Shown here: positions 1-7,092 of the stretch, piece after piece
Numbering within the stretch: position 1 is the stretch's first letter
How the letters are laid out: each line of letters starts with the position of its first letter
Assembly: GCA_040006575.1 (NCBI GenBank)
Contig: JBDTWS010000109.1
Location: 1 to 14,038 of the forward strand
Direction: 5' to 3'
Length of the DNA: 14,038 nt
Source: UKL13-2 sp040006575
Lineage (GTDB): Bacteria > Pseudomonadota > Gammaproteobacteria > Burkholderiales > Usitatibacteraceae
Program-made: the position numbers and the translations under genes
The notes under the pieces: model-generated
What the model was told of the DNA's origin: nothing
The model's input: the letters and a program-made list of their open reading frames with translations, nothing else
The model's database searches: none

Positions 1-380
1 ATATGCAGTCGGCCACCGGTGGCCGCCACGGTCTGGTTGGCGACTCGCGCACCAGGCGGTGAACACTTGACGCTATCGGGCGTGCCGGGTGTTTTTTGCA
101 GGAGATCGCCTGCGTGATCGCAAATCACGATGGCTTGCAAACGCTCGTCTTCGGTCAGGCGAAGCAGGAACTGGCCGAGCGCGACGGGATTGCCGTCCCG
201 GGCCAGCCCCAGCACCGAATATTCCAGTGAATTGAAGACCAGGCGCGATCGCAATTCCACGTCCGAACGAAACCAGCCGGTCAGGAAACCGTCGATATAG
301 GGCGCCACCATGTAGGCCGCCATCGACAGGATAAGCAGTATGGGCAGGGAAAATTTCCAGGCGAGTTGCCGTAACATCAT
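1..380 (-). CDS. Membrane-anchored N-terminus, probably OtsA-like trehalose-6-phosphate synthase (partial)
   Basis: This reading frame runs leftward out of the window, so only about 126 N-terminal residues are visible. It opens with MMLRQLAWKF followed by one hydrophobic helix (about residues 9-27). An extracytoplasmic-looking segment comes next, with PYIDGFLTGWF, a D-V-E-L-R-S motif and a TEDERLQAIVICDHAG stretch. From memory, this pattern (membrane anchor, WF..D(L/V)..RS, then (Q/E)DERL.A...C) matches the sensor-like N-terminus that precedes the glycosyltransferase domain in long trehalose-6-phosphate synthases of Burkholderiales. Those enzymes join UDP-glucose to glucose-6-phosphate. The catalytic domain is outside the window, so the function is inferred from the N-terminus only. 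Two adjacent ATG codons (380 and 377) are possible starts; GGAG at 386-389 on the complementary strand sits 3 nt from the first and 6 nt from the second, which favours 377. It is divergent from the LysR gene. Another periplasmic-sensor membrane protein is the main alternative. Confidence 0.55.
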   Translation of the reverse strand, partial: MMLRQLAWKFSLPILLILSMAAYMVAPYIDGFLTGWFRSDVELRSRLVFNSLEYSVLGLARDGNPVALGQFLLRLTEDERLQAIVICDHAGDLLQKTPGTPDSVKCSPPGARVANQTVAATGGRLH

Positions 381-450
381 GTTCTCCGGTTGGTTTGGCG
401 GGGTCGATCGAGATGCCGGGTGATCGCCGCCGTGTGCGCGGGTACTTCAG

Positions 451-505
451 TTTTTTTATAAATTGCCGCGCCTTGTGCGTGGTGGGACGACAACTAGTGG
501 ACGAC
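451..505. promoter_or_regulatory. AT-rich divergent promoter region with a direct repeat before the LysR gene
   Basis: The 135-nt divergent spacer holds one AT-rich island, with TATAAA readable as a -10 element on the plus strand at 457-462 and on the minus strand at 460-455. Neither has a good -35 at the right distance. Just upstream of the LysR start lies an imperfect direct repeat, GTGGGACGAC (482-491) and GTGGACGAC (497-505), about 15 bp apart. It could be an autoregulatory site, because LysR regulators often bind next to their own gene. This is inference from position only. Confidence 0.25.
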
Positions 506-515
506 AAGTAATGAA

Positions 516-1412
516 ATGGTGAACCTGAGGAAATACGACCTGAATTTGCTGGTTGTACTGGATGCGTTGCTGGACGAAGCCAACGTGACTCGCGCCGGCC
601 GTCGCGTTCATCTTTCGCAGTCGGCAACAAGCGGCGCATTGGAACGGCTGAGGAAAATGTTTGGCGATCCCCTGCTGATGCGCGTCGAAGGCCGAATGGA
701 ACTTACGCTGTTTGCGCAGGAGTTGAGGGCGCCGCTGAAGCAACTGCTCATTTCCATAGACGAAACGATCCTGCGGCCGGACAATTTTGATCCGGCTACC
801 AGTGTCGCCAATTTTCGTATCGGCATGACGGACTATCTGGGACTGCTGTTGCTGCCGGGCCTGCAGGCACAGTTGTCGGAGCAGGCGCCGGGTGTGCACG
901 TCGAGGTTGTGCCGGTAACGCAGGAAGCGATTGCCAACCTCCTTGAGCGTGACGGCATTCACGTGGCGGGTATGGTGGCGCCGCAGAGGCGCCCGCAAAT
1001 CCTCCATAAGAAACTCCTTGATGAAACGTTCTCCTTTGTCTGCCGCCGGGGTCATCCGGCCGGGCAGTTACCGCTCGACCTCGCAGCGCTGCTGGCACAT
1101 CCGCACGTAAATGTACTGGCCCATGGCGCAGGTACTGTCGATGCCGCGTTGGGCGCCCTCGGCGCAGCCCGCAACATCGCCCTTACTGTGCCTTACTTCG
1201 CCGCAGCGTTCGCCTTGCTCAAATCCAGCGACATGGTTGCCGTGCTACCCAGCCGCCTGGCCCGCAGCCAGGCCCGCAACTTCGGCCTTGAGCTACACGC
1301 CCTGCCGATCGACGTACCCGGTTACAGCATCGAGCTGGCGTGGCATCTCCGGACCAACAATCATGCGGCGCATGCCTGGTTCAGGGAAATGATGATGGCC
1401 GCCGCCGCTTGA
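516..1412 (+). CDS. LysR-family transcriptional regulator (NodD-like subgroup)
   Basis: A 298-residue protein of normal LysR length. The N-terminal winged helix-turn-helix covers about residues 6-65 (DLNLLVVLDALLDEANVTRAG, then VHLSQSATSGALERLR and FGDPLLMR), the classic LTTR signature. The rest (about 90-295) is a type-2 periplasmic-binding-like effector domain. The opening RKYDLNLL and the spacing to GDPLL resemble the NodD/NahR-like branch, whose members usually sense small aromatic or organic-acid ligands. No clear Shine-Dalgarno precedes ATG 516; GTG 519 would give the family-typical start MNLRKYDLNLL and is an equally good choice. An ATG at 511 meets a stop after three codons. The gene is divergent from the putative trehalose synthase and points toward the TRAP genes 561 nt downstream, which makes it a candidate but unproven regulator of them. 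Confidence 0.93.
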   Translation: MVNLRKYDLNLLVVLDALLDEANVTRAGRRVHLSQSATSGALERLRKMFGDPLLMRVEGRMELTLFAQELRAPLKQLLISIDETILRPDNFDPATSVANFRIGMTDYLGLLLLPGLQAQLSEQAPGVHVEVVPVTQEAIANLLERDGIHVAGMVAPQRRPQILHKKLLDETFSFVCRRGHPAGQLPLDLAALLAHPHVNVLAHGAGTVDAALGALGAARNIALTVPYFAAAFALLKSSDMVAVLPSRLARSQARNFGLELHALPIDVPGYSIELAWHLRTNNHAAHAWFREMMMAAAA

Positions 1413-1629
1413 TTGGCACACGAAACCTCATTAAAGCGGCCGAGGCCATCCACCGCATCAATAACGGATATCTCCAAACTCCATTTGCATCACCGGCGGA
1501 TGATTGATAGCGTGACCGTTGCTTTGCTTGGCCGTTGAGTGGTGTATGAAGGCGATGGCGATTGATCCTGTGTGTCTTTGTCGGAAAACACCAGGCATTT
1601 GGCCGGTGAAGCTGGAGAGGTTCGTTAAG

Positions 1630-1653
1630 CGGGGCTTCGGCCCCGTTTTTTTT
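1630..1653 (+). terminator. Rho-independent terminator with UUCG tetraloop
   Basis: Six perfect GC-rich pairs, CGGGGC (1630-1635) with GCCCCG (1640-1645), close a TTCG loop as C(UUCG)G, the exceptionally stable tetraloop. A run of eight T follows (1646-1653). It points rightward and would end LysR transcription or a small transcript starting in the 1413-1630 spacer, insulating the TRAP genes from read-through. Confidence 0.9.
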
Positions 1654-1749
1654 CGCGCTGCATTCTTCGCGGCGCGACATGAAAATATTTCCATCCGGGA
1701 ATTTGCACTGCACGCACCGTGCCCGGCACCGACAGCTTGGCGTCGCGAC

Positions 1750-1779
1750 TTGCTGCGCTGCACAACGTTTTTGGATAAA
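1750..1779 (+). promoter_or_regulatory. Weak sigma-70 promoter candidate for the TRAP operon
   Basis: TTGCTG (1750-1755) and GATAAA (1774-1779) are separated by 18 nt, a poor to moderate match to TTGACA/TATAAT. It lies after the UUCG terminator and about 195 nt before the TRAP binding-protein start, so a promoter is expected in this neighbourhood. The exact elements are uncertain. Confidence 0.22.
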
Positions 1780-1784
1780 AACGG

Positions 1785-1804
1785 TTGCGACACTTTTTTG
1801 CGAC
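1785..1804 (+). promoter_or_regulatory. Direct repeat TTGCGAC x2, candidate operator
   Basis: TTGCGAC occurs at 1785-1791 and again at 1798-1804, start to start 13 bp, just after the candidate promoter and about 170 nt upstream of the TRAP binding-protein gene. A regulator binding one face of DNA would see the copies slightly more than one helical turn apart. The link to a regulator is inference. Confidence 0.25.
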
Positions 1805-1973
1805 GGGCCTATTGCCTAAGCCTCAGGGGGCGACTAGCATCCATGCTGGACAACAGGCGAGGATTGTCGCGCGCTGGAATCGCACAAGCCAGAATCGCCG
1901 CGTGAAAAAGACTGCAAGCAAGACACGCCCTTGTTTCACACCGCCGCACCGTAAACCAAAAACTGGAGGATGT

Positions 1974-3134
1974 ATGACTGAACAGATCAAGTCCCAAGAC
2001 GCGCTCGTCGAAGTCAAACCTGCGCAGGCCAAGCCCGCACGCAGAAAATTCCTTGCCGGCACGGCAGCCGCCACCGGCGCGGCCATCACCGGCTTCCCCA
2101 TGATCGCGACTGCGCAGACCGTGAGCCTGCGCTTCCAGTCGACCTGGCCGGCCAAGGACATTTTCCATGAATTCGCCGGCGACTTCGCCAAGAAGGTGAA
2201 TGACATGGCGGGCGGCAAACTGAAAATCGAAGTGCTGCCGGCCGGTGCGGTTGTGAAGGCTTTCGACCTGCTCGACGCAGTGTCAAAAGGCACGCTTGAT
2301 GGTGGCCATGGCGTGGTCGCCTACTGGTACGGCAAGCAGCAGGCGCTGGCCTTGTGGGGTTCGGGTCCCGCCTGGGGCATGGATGCCAACATGGTGCTGG
2401 CATGGCACAACTACGGCGGCGGCAAGCAGTTGCTGGATGAAATCTACAAGGGCCTCAATCTCGACGTGCAATCGTTTATCTACGCGCCGATGCCCACGCA
2501 GCCGTTTGGCTGGTTCAAGAAGCCGGTCTCCAAGGTTGACGACCTGAAGGGTGTGAAATTCCGCACCGTAGGTTTGGCCGTGGACATCTACGCCGACATG
2601 GGCGCCGCAGTGAATCCGCTGCCCGGCGGTGAAATCGTTTCCGCGCTGGATCGTGGCCTGCTCGATGCGGCCGAATTCAACAACGCGAGTTCCGATCGCG
2701 TGCTGGGTTTCCCGGACGTGGCGAAGAACTGCATGCTGCAGAGTTTCCACCAGGCCTCGGAGAATTTCGAAATCCTGTTCAACAAGACGAAGTACAACGC
2801 ACTGGCGCCTGAACTGAAGTCGATCATCGACTATGCGGTGCAGGCATCGTCGGCCGACATGTCTTGGAAAGCAATAGACCGTTATTCCACCGACTACGCC
2901 GAAATGAAAGCGAAGCAGGGTGTGAAATTCTTCAAGACGCCGAATGCGATCCTGCAGGCGCAACTCAACTCATGGGACAAAATCATGGCCAAGAAGGAAG
3001 CCGAGAATCCCATGTTCAAGAAAGTCAACCAGTCGATGAAGGCGTTTGCGCAACGCACCTGCCCTTGGCAGAACGACACGCTGGTCGATTACAAGATGGC
3101 CTATAACCACTTCTTCAGCGGCAAGAAGGCGTGA
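1974..3134 (+). CDS. TRAP transporter substrate-binding protein, DctP/TakP type, Tat-exported
   Basis: A 386-residue periplasmic binding protein that would capture a small carboxylate and deliver it to the Q/M permease encoded downstream. The N-terminus carries a twin-arginine signal (ARRKFLAG, Arg23-Arg24), a hydrophobic Ala-rich stretch (about 28-43) and a probable cleavage ATA|Q after residue 47. Family landmarks are KLKIEVLPAGAVV, HNYGGGKQL, GWFKKPV, GVKFRTVG, PLPGGEIVSALDRG and DAAEFNN. Arg197 in KFRTVG is the position of the conserved arginine that clamps the ligand carboxylate in this family. The arrangement resembles TakP (2-oxoacid binding), but the TakP tryptophan after DATE is Phe-Asn here, so the ligand may differ. 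The start was chosen because GGAGGA (1965-1970) lies just before ATG 1974 and the Tat signal then has normal placement. The frame stays open upstream to 1785 but that part looks non-coding. Followed by a hairpin, then the permease genes. Confidence 0.93.
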   Translation: MTEQIKSQDALVEVKPAQAKPARRKFLAGTAAATGAAITGFPMIATAQTVSLRFQSTWPAKDIFHEFAGDFAKKVNDMAGGKLKIEVLPAGAVVKAFDLLDAVSKGTLDGGHGVVAYWYGKQQALALWGSGPAWGMDANMVLAWHNYGGGKQLLDEIYKGLNLDVQSFIYAPMPTQPFGWFKKPVSKVDDLKGVKFRTVGLAVDIYADMGAAVNPLPGGEIVSALDRGLLDAAEFNNASSDRVLGFPDVAKNCMLQSFHQASENFEILFNKTKYNALAPELKSIIDYAVQASSADMSWKAIDRYSTDYAEMKAKQGVKFFKTPNAILQAQLNSWDKIMAKKEAENPMFKKVNQSMKAFAQRTCPWQNDTLVDYKMAYNHFFSGKKA

Positions 3135-3148
3135 TATAGCGAAGCGGC

Positions 3149-3178
3149 AAAACGGCGGCGTTCTACGCCGCCGTTTTT
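3149..3178 (+). terminator. Intra-operon hairpin/terminator between TRAP P and Q genes
   Basis: A perfect 12-bp inverted repeat (3149-3160 with 3166-3177; core ACGGCGGCG / CGCCGCCGT) around a five-base loop TTCTA, ending in TTTTT. It lies 15 nt after the binding-protein stop and about 75 nt before the small-permease start. It has full intrinsic-terminator form. Because the A-run is on the other side, it could act in either direction. Its likely role is partial termination or 3'-end stabilisation, so that binding protein is made in excess of permease. Confidence 0.85.
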
Positions 3179-3251
3179 GTTTGTGCGCGAATCAGAACTT
3201 GAATTGTGTTGCAGGCGCCGGCGAGCGCGATCTTCGGAGCGAGGAAAGCAG

Positions 3252-3872
3252 ATGCAAAAATTATTGCTGGGCGTCGATAAGTTCTCGACTTGGTTCGGGC
3301 AGATATGTTCGTGGTGTGTAGTGGCGCTGACCTTGCTGATCGGCTGGGAGGTGTTCTCGCGCTATGTTCTCAACACTCCCCACGGCTGGGTGCTGGACGC
3401 GCAGATCATGCTGTACGGCGTAATGTTCATGATGGCGGGTGCCTACACGCTGTCGAAGAATGGACACGTTCGCGGTGATGTGCTGTACGGGTTCTTCAGG
3501 CCGCGCACGCAGGCCACGCTGGACCTCATCCTCTATTTCATTTTTTTCCTGCCGGGCGTGGTGGCGCTGACCTACGCCGGCTGGACGTTTTTCACCGACT
3601 CCATTCGCATCAACGAACAGACGTTTTCGGCTGAGCCGCTGCCGCTCTACCCATTCAAGTTCATCATTCCGCTGGCCGGTGCGCTGCTGCTGATCCAGGG
3701 CACGGTGGAAGTGATCCGCTGCATTATCTGCATTCGCAATGGCGAATGGCCCTCCCGTATTGAGGACGTGGAGGAGGTTGACGTCGAGAAGCTGAAAGAG
3801 ATGGTCCACGTCAAGGACGAGGATATCGCGGCGCTCGACAAGTACGTGGTCAAGGCCGGAGGCGAGAAATGA
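3252..3872 (+). CDS. TRAP transporter small permease subunit, DctQ type
   Basis: A 206-residue inner-membrane protein with four hydrophobic helices (about 12-34, 52-66, 88-110 and 134-158), the standard DctQ plan. Family marks include WEVFSRYVLNTPHGWVLDA after helix 1 and the loop NGHVRGDVLYGF between helices 2 and 3. It pairs with the large permease to form the Na+-driven membrane part of the transporter. The C-terminus carries an acidic-basic tail (about 165-206, including EDVEEVDVEKLKEMVHVKDED) longer than that of minimal DctQ proteins; such tails occur in the mannitol/chloroaromatic TRAP group. ATG 3252 was chosen because GAGG (3241-3244) sits 7 nt upstream. The open frame back to 3177 reads an arginine-rich, non-family leader overlapping the hairpin. 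Its stop overlaps the next start as ATGA, so Q and M are translationally coupled. Confidence 0.93.
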   Translation: MQKLLLGVDKFSTWFGQICSWCVVALTLLIGWEVFSRYVLNTPHGWVLDAQIMLYGVMFMMAGAYTLSKNGHVRGDVLYGFFRPRTQATLDLILYFIFFLPGVVALTYAGWTFFTDSIRINEQTFSAEPLPLYPFKFIIPLAGALLLIQGTVEVIRCIICIRNGEWPSRIEDVEEVDVEKLKEMVHVKDEDIAALDKYVVKAGGEK

Positions 3873-6034
3873 TTCGCAAGGAACTCTGGTTTGGTTTCAT
3901 TCTCATGGCGGTCATTCTGGTCGCAGTGGCGATCATGCTTCCCTGGTCGCACCTCACCAATGGCCACCTGGGCCTGCTGATGCTGGGCCTGGTGGTGGTG
4001 GCCATCATGCTGGGCTTCCCGACGGCGTTCACGCTGATGGGAATGGGCATGATGTTCGCGTTCTTCGCCTACATGTCGCGCAGTGACGGCCACACCGACC
4101 GCGCGCTGCAGCAGACCCTGGACCTGATGGTGCAGGCGACCTTCGGCGTCATGCGCAACGATGTGCTGATCTCGATTCCGCTGTTCGTGTTCATGGGCTA
4201 CCTCGTCGAGCGCGCCAACCTGGTATCGAAACTGTTCAAGTCACTGCATCTTGCGCTGGCGCGTGTGCCGGGCTCACTTGCCGTCGCAACACTGGTGACC
4301 TGTGCGATTTTCGCGACCGCCACCGGTATCGTTGGTGCAGTGGTAACACTGATGGGCCTGCTGGCGTTGCCTTCGATGTTGCGCGCCGGATACGACGTCA
4401 GGCTCTCAGCCGGCGTGATTACCGCCGGCGGTTGCCTGGGCATCCTGATACCGCCATCGGTGCTGCTGATTGTTTATGGCGCAACGGCAGGCGTGTCGGT
4501 GCCAAAGCTATACGCCGGGGCATTTTTTCCCGGCCTGATGCTGGCCGGACTCTACGTCACGTACGTGATGCTGATCGCCAAATGGAAACCTCACCTGGCA
4601 CCGCCGCTTTCGGCCAGCGACAGGCAGGTCACGCTGCCTCCCGCCAACGCTGAAATTGATGCCGGGCGAAACAGCCGTGTGTTGCCAGCCCTGATCTCCG
4701 CGCTCAAGGGAAAACGCAACGGCAACATCACGACCAAGGTCCTGCTGAAGGAACTTGCCATCACGCTGGCCCCGCTGCTGGTATTTGTCATCATCATGGG
4801 GCTGACCTGGAATGCGCTGACGCGCCCGGATGAAGTCCAGGACGTCAGTGGGCTCCAGGAGATGGGCACAGCCACGTCGGGTACTTCAATGAGTGACACT
4901 GTTGATGCGCCAACCAGCGGCGGCCTGCAGGAGCCGCCCGGCAGTGACGTGAAGGAGCCGTCGAGTGGCTTGCAGGAACCTCCAGGCGCAGAGACGGTGG
5001 CCAAGGCGGAAGCGCCGCCTGCCCCAGTAGCCAGGGTCGCCGAGACGCCCCCGCCCAAACCTGCCGCCTCGGCGTCTTTCGTCCGTGATCCAACGCCGGC
5101 CACGTTCTGGTATGTGCTGGGGGCCGGGCTCGCGTTCCTCGCTGTCTTCTATGCGATCTTCACGTTTACGCGCCTTGAAGTTTTCAAGATGCTGCTGACG
5201 TCGTTTTTCCCGTTGTCGGTGATGATCCTGGCCGTCCTGGGAACCATCCTGTTCGGACTGGCCACTCCGACGGAGGCAGCCGCGGTCGGATCGCTGGGCG
5301 GCTTTGTGCTGGCATCGGTGTACCTGTTGTTGACGCAGCCGCGCGAGAGCATCAAGCGTGCCGCAAAGGTCTGGATTCCACTGTGGGCAGTGTTCCTCAT
5401 CTCAGTGGTGTGGTTCATCCTGTACAAGGCTGAAGTCCTTACCAGCCCGCCGACGCAATGGGTGGGCCTGCTGTCGATGATCGCCTTTGGCATCTGGGCC
5501 GTGATTGCCATGGTGCAGGCAAAGATGGTGAACACCGTTCGAGAATCCACTTACCTCACAGCGAAGACATCGGCAATGGTGTGCTGGCTGTTCGTCGGCT
5601 CGTCGATTTTCTCGGCCGCATTCGCCCTGCTGGGTGGACAGAACATCGTTGAAGAATGGGTGCTCTCGCTGGGTCTTACGCCCGTGCAGTTCATGCTGCT
5701 CGCGCAGTTCATCATCTTTGTCCTCGGGTGGCCGCTGGAGTGGACGGAGATCATCGTGATCTTCATGCCGATCTTCATCCCGCTGCTGGCGAAGTTCGGC
5801 ATCGACCCGCTGTTCTTCGGCCTGCTGGTGGCGCTCAACCTGCAGACCGCTTTCTTGTCGCCACCGGTCGCGATGGCGGCGTTTTATCTGAAAGGCGTTT
5901 CGCCGCCGCATGTGACGCTGAACCAGATCTTTGCCGGCATGATGCCGTTCATGGGGATACAGGTTATTGCGATCATCCTGTTATATGTGTTCCCGCAGAT
6001 TGGCATGTGGTTGCCGACGCTGCTCTACAAGTGA
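3869..6034 (+). CDS. TRAP transporter large permease, DctM type, with a long proline-rich insert
   Basis: A 721-residue polytopic membrane protein, the ion-coupled transport channel of the TRAP system. Ordinary DctM proteins are about 425-450 residues, so this one is roughly 270-290 longer. The first half (about 1-240) shows the family motifs TATGIVGAVV (from 150) and GGCLGILIPPSVLLIVYG (187-204). The second half (about 435-721) shows FGLATPTEAAAVG (462-474) and NLQTAFLSPPVAMAAFYL (657-674). Between the halves come a basic hydrophilic linker (about 240-290), an extra helix (about 298-315), a Pro/Ser/Ala/Glu-rich stretch (about 320-408) with three SGLQE-type repeats, and another helix (412-432). 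A second insertion (about 490-552) adds two helices. Extra segments occur in the mannitol/chloroaromatic TRAP branch, but the repeat-bearing loop is unusual. It overlaps the Q gene by 4 nt and is followed by a hairpin. Confidence 0.93.
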   Translation: MIRKELWFGFILMAVILVAVAIMLPWSHLTNGHLGLLMLGLVVVAIMLGFPTAFTLMGMGMMFAFFAYMSRSDGHTDRALQQTLDLMVQATFGVMRNDVLISIPLFVFMGYLVERANLVSKLFKSLHLALARVPGSLAVATLVTCAIFATATGIVGAVVTLMGLLALPSMLRAGYDVRLSAGVITAGGCLGILIPPSVLLIVYGATAGVSVPKLYAGAFFPGLMLAGLYVTYVMLIAKWKPHLAPPLSASDRQVTLPPANAEIDAGRNSRVLPALISALKGKRNGNITTKVLLKELAITLAPLLVFVIIMGLTWNALTRPDEVQDVSGLQEMGTATSGTSMSDTVDAPTSGGLQEPPGSDVKEPSSGLQEPPGAETVAKAEAPPAPVARVAETPPPKPAASASFVRDPTPATFWYVLGAGLAFLAVFYAIFTFTRLEVFKMLLTSFFPLSVMILAVLGTILFGLATPTEAAAVGSLGGFVLASVYLLLTQPRESIKRAAKVWIPLWAVFLISVVWFILYKAEVLTSPPTQWVGLLSMIAFGIWAVIAMVQAKMVNTVRESTYLTAKTSAMVCWLFVGSSIFSAAFALLGGQNIVEEWVLSLGLTPVQFMLLAQFIIFVLGWPLEWTEIIVIFMPIFIPLLAKFGIDPLFFGLLVALNLQTAFLSPPVAMAAFYLKGVSPPHVTLNQIFAGMMPFMGIQVIAIILLYVFPQIGMWLPTLLYK
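4847..4987 (+). repeat. In-frame SGLQE(PPG) repeats in the DctM insert
   Basis: Within the hydrophilic insert the motif appears three times: SGLQEMG (residues 327-333, from 4847), SGGLQEPPG (350-358, from 4916) and SGLQEPPG (366-373, from 4964). The last two GLQEPPG copies are 15 residues apart (starts 352 and 367). Codons differ between the copies (CTCCAGGAG, CTGCAGGAG, TTGCAGGAA), so the amino acids, not the DNA, seem conserved. This suggests selection on the peptide or an old duplication. Confidence 0.75.
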
Positions 6035-6042
6035 TCGCCTGC

Positions 6043-6085
6043 GCGCCGGGAACCGCCATCGTGCGGGTCCCGGCGCCGTGTTTTT
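6043..6085 (+). terminator. Probable terminator after the TRAP operon
   Basis: GCGCCGGGAACC (6043-6054) pairs with GGGTCCCGGCGC (6065-6076), 11 of 12 positions, around a ten-base loop. Four bases later comes TTTTT (6081-6085). It begins 8 nt after the DctM stop. The displaced T-run makes it somewhat weaker than a textbook terminator. It suggests that the downstream dehydrogenase is at least partly transcribed separately. Confidence 0.65.
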
Positions 6086-6105
6086 GCATCCTCAGCTTTT
6101 AGTTC

Positions 6106-7086
6106 ATGACTCCCTTGATGAAACCGAAAATCCTCATCAGCCGGCAGGTATTCCCCGAGGTGATCGCCCACCTTTCGCAGCACGCCGAAATCGATCACAA
6201 CGAAAGCGACGACATTTTCACAGCCGGGGAATTGCGCCGCCGCGCACAGGGCTGCGCTGGTGTGCTGGCCTGCCTCACGGAGAAAATCGACGGGGCATTC
6301 CTCGACGCATGCCCGACAGTAAAAGTGGTGAGCAACATCGCCGTGGGTTACAACAACATCGACGTCGTGGCCGCTACACAGCGTGGCGTCAAGGCCACCA
6401 ATACACCCGGTGTGCTCGATGACACCACGGCCGATCTCACGTTCGCCCTGCTGATGGCGGCAGCACGCCGTGTCACCGAAACCGAACGCCGGCTGCGTAA
6501 TGGCGAATGGAAAAAAGGTTTCGCACTCCAGCAATGGCTGGGCGCGGATATTCATCACGCGGCGCTGGGCATCATCGGCATGGGCCGCATCGGCCAGGCC
6601 ATTGCCAAGCGTGCGTCAGGTTTCGAGATGAACGTGCGTTATCACAACCGCACGCGGCTCGATGCCGCACTCGAACAAAAGCTCAATGTCCACTATGCGG
6701 AGAAGGACGCCATCCTTCGCGACAGCGATTTTGTCGTGGTGATGGTGCCGTATTCCGCGGCCACGCACCACCTCATCAAAGCAGAAGACATTGCGTTGAT
6801 GAAGCCCACTGCGATCCTCATCAATACCGCGCGAGGTGGTGTCGTAGATGACGTGGCATTGATCGCGGCGCTGAAGGCAAATCGCATTGCCGGTGCGGGC
6901 ATGGACGTATTCGAAGGCGAGCCAGCACTCAATCCTGATTTTCTCAAGCTCGACAATGTCGCCCTGACACCGCACATCGGCAGTGCCACCCGCGACACGC
7001 GCATGCGCATGGCCATGCTTGCGGCTGACAACCTCATCGCCGGCCTGCAGGGACGCGATCCGCCGAACTGGATCAATCGTTCGTAG
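6106..7086 (+). CDS. D-isomer-specific 2-hydroxyacid dehydrogenase (glyoxylate/hydroxypyruvate reductase-like)
   Basis: A 326-residue cytoplasmic NAD(P)-dependent dehydrogenase that interconverts 2-oxoacids and D-2-hydroxyacids. The Rossmann fold is marked by GIIGMGRIGQAIA, with GxGxxG at 158-163. The catalytic triad is visible: Arg243 (NTARGG), Glu272 (DVFEGEP) and His290 (LTPHIGSA), with spacing as in the PGDH/glyoxylate reductase family. VGYNNIDV (around residue 80) forms the substrate-site loop, typical of the GhrB/glyoxylate-reductase branch. No good Shine-Dalgarno precedes ATG 6106; ATG 6118 would give the common family start MKPKILIS and may be the true one. It lies 71 nt after the TRAP operon on the same strand, behind a probable terminator. 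This fits a role on the imported 2-oxo- or 2-hydroxyacid, but the exact substrate (glyoxylate, hydroxypyruvate, 2-ketogluconate) cannot be told. Confidence 0.92.
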   Translation: MTPLMKPKILISRQVFPEVIAHLSQHAEIDHNESDDIFTAGELRRRAQGCAGVLACLTEKIDGAFLDACPTVKVVSNIAVGYNNIDVVAATQRGVKATNTPGVLDDTTADLTFALLMAAARRVTETERRLRNGEWKKGFALQQWLGADIHHAALGIIGMGRIGQAIAKRASGFEMNVRYHNRTRLDAALEQKLNVHYAEKDAILRDSDFVVVMVPYSAATHHLIKAEDIALMKPTAILINTARGGVVDDVALIAALKANRIAGAGMDVFEGEPALNPDFLKLDNVALTPHIGSATRDTRMRMAMLAADNLIAGLQGRDPPNWINRS

Positions 7087-7092
7087 TCAACT

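Larger units (their letters stand above)
1413..1973. other. Gene-free 561-nt spacer between LysR and TRAP genes
   Basis: Open frames exist here on both strands (up to about 128 codons), but none has a recognisable domain, a good ribosome-binding site or plausible composition. I do not call a protein gene. The stretch holds a strong terminator (1630-1653), a weak promoter candidate and a direct repeat before the TRAP genes. The part between the LysR stop and the terminator (about 217 nt) could be a 3' untranslated region or an independent small RNA; no tRNA or known RNA motif was recognised. Confidence 0.6.

Noticed and set aside
482..490. The 9-mer GTGGGACGA recurring before the LysR gene and again near 13792-13800
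   Set aside because: Two copies of a 9-mer in 14 kb are within chance, the flanks do not match and the genes are unrelated.
1739..1755. A sigma-54-like sequence (TGG...TTGCT) upstream of the TRAP genes
   Set aside because: The GG and GC elements are 11 nt apart instead of 10 and the CACG part of the consensus is absent. No DctD-like activator gene is in the window.
1519..1905. A 128-codon plus-strand frame and a 111-codon minus-strand frame in the LysR-TRAP spacer
   Set aside because: Neither has a ribosome-binding site or a recognisable motif, and the plus frame runs through the strong terminator at 1630-1653.
1785..1973. An N-terminal extension of the TRAP binding protein starting at 1785
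   Set aside because: The extension would put a 63-residue non-family stretch before the Tat signal. A strong GGAGGA just before 1974 sets the start.
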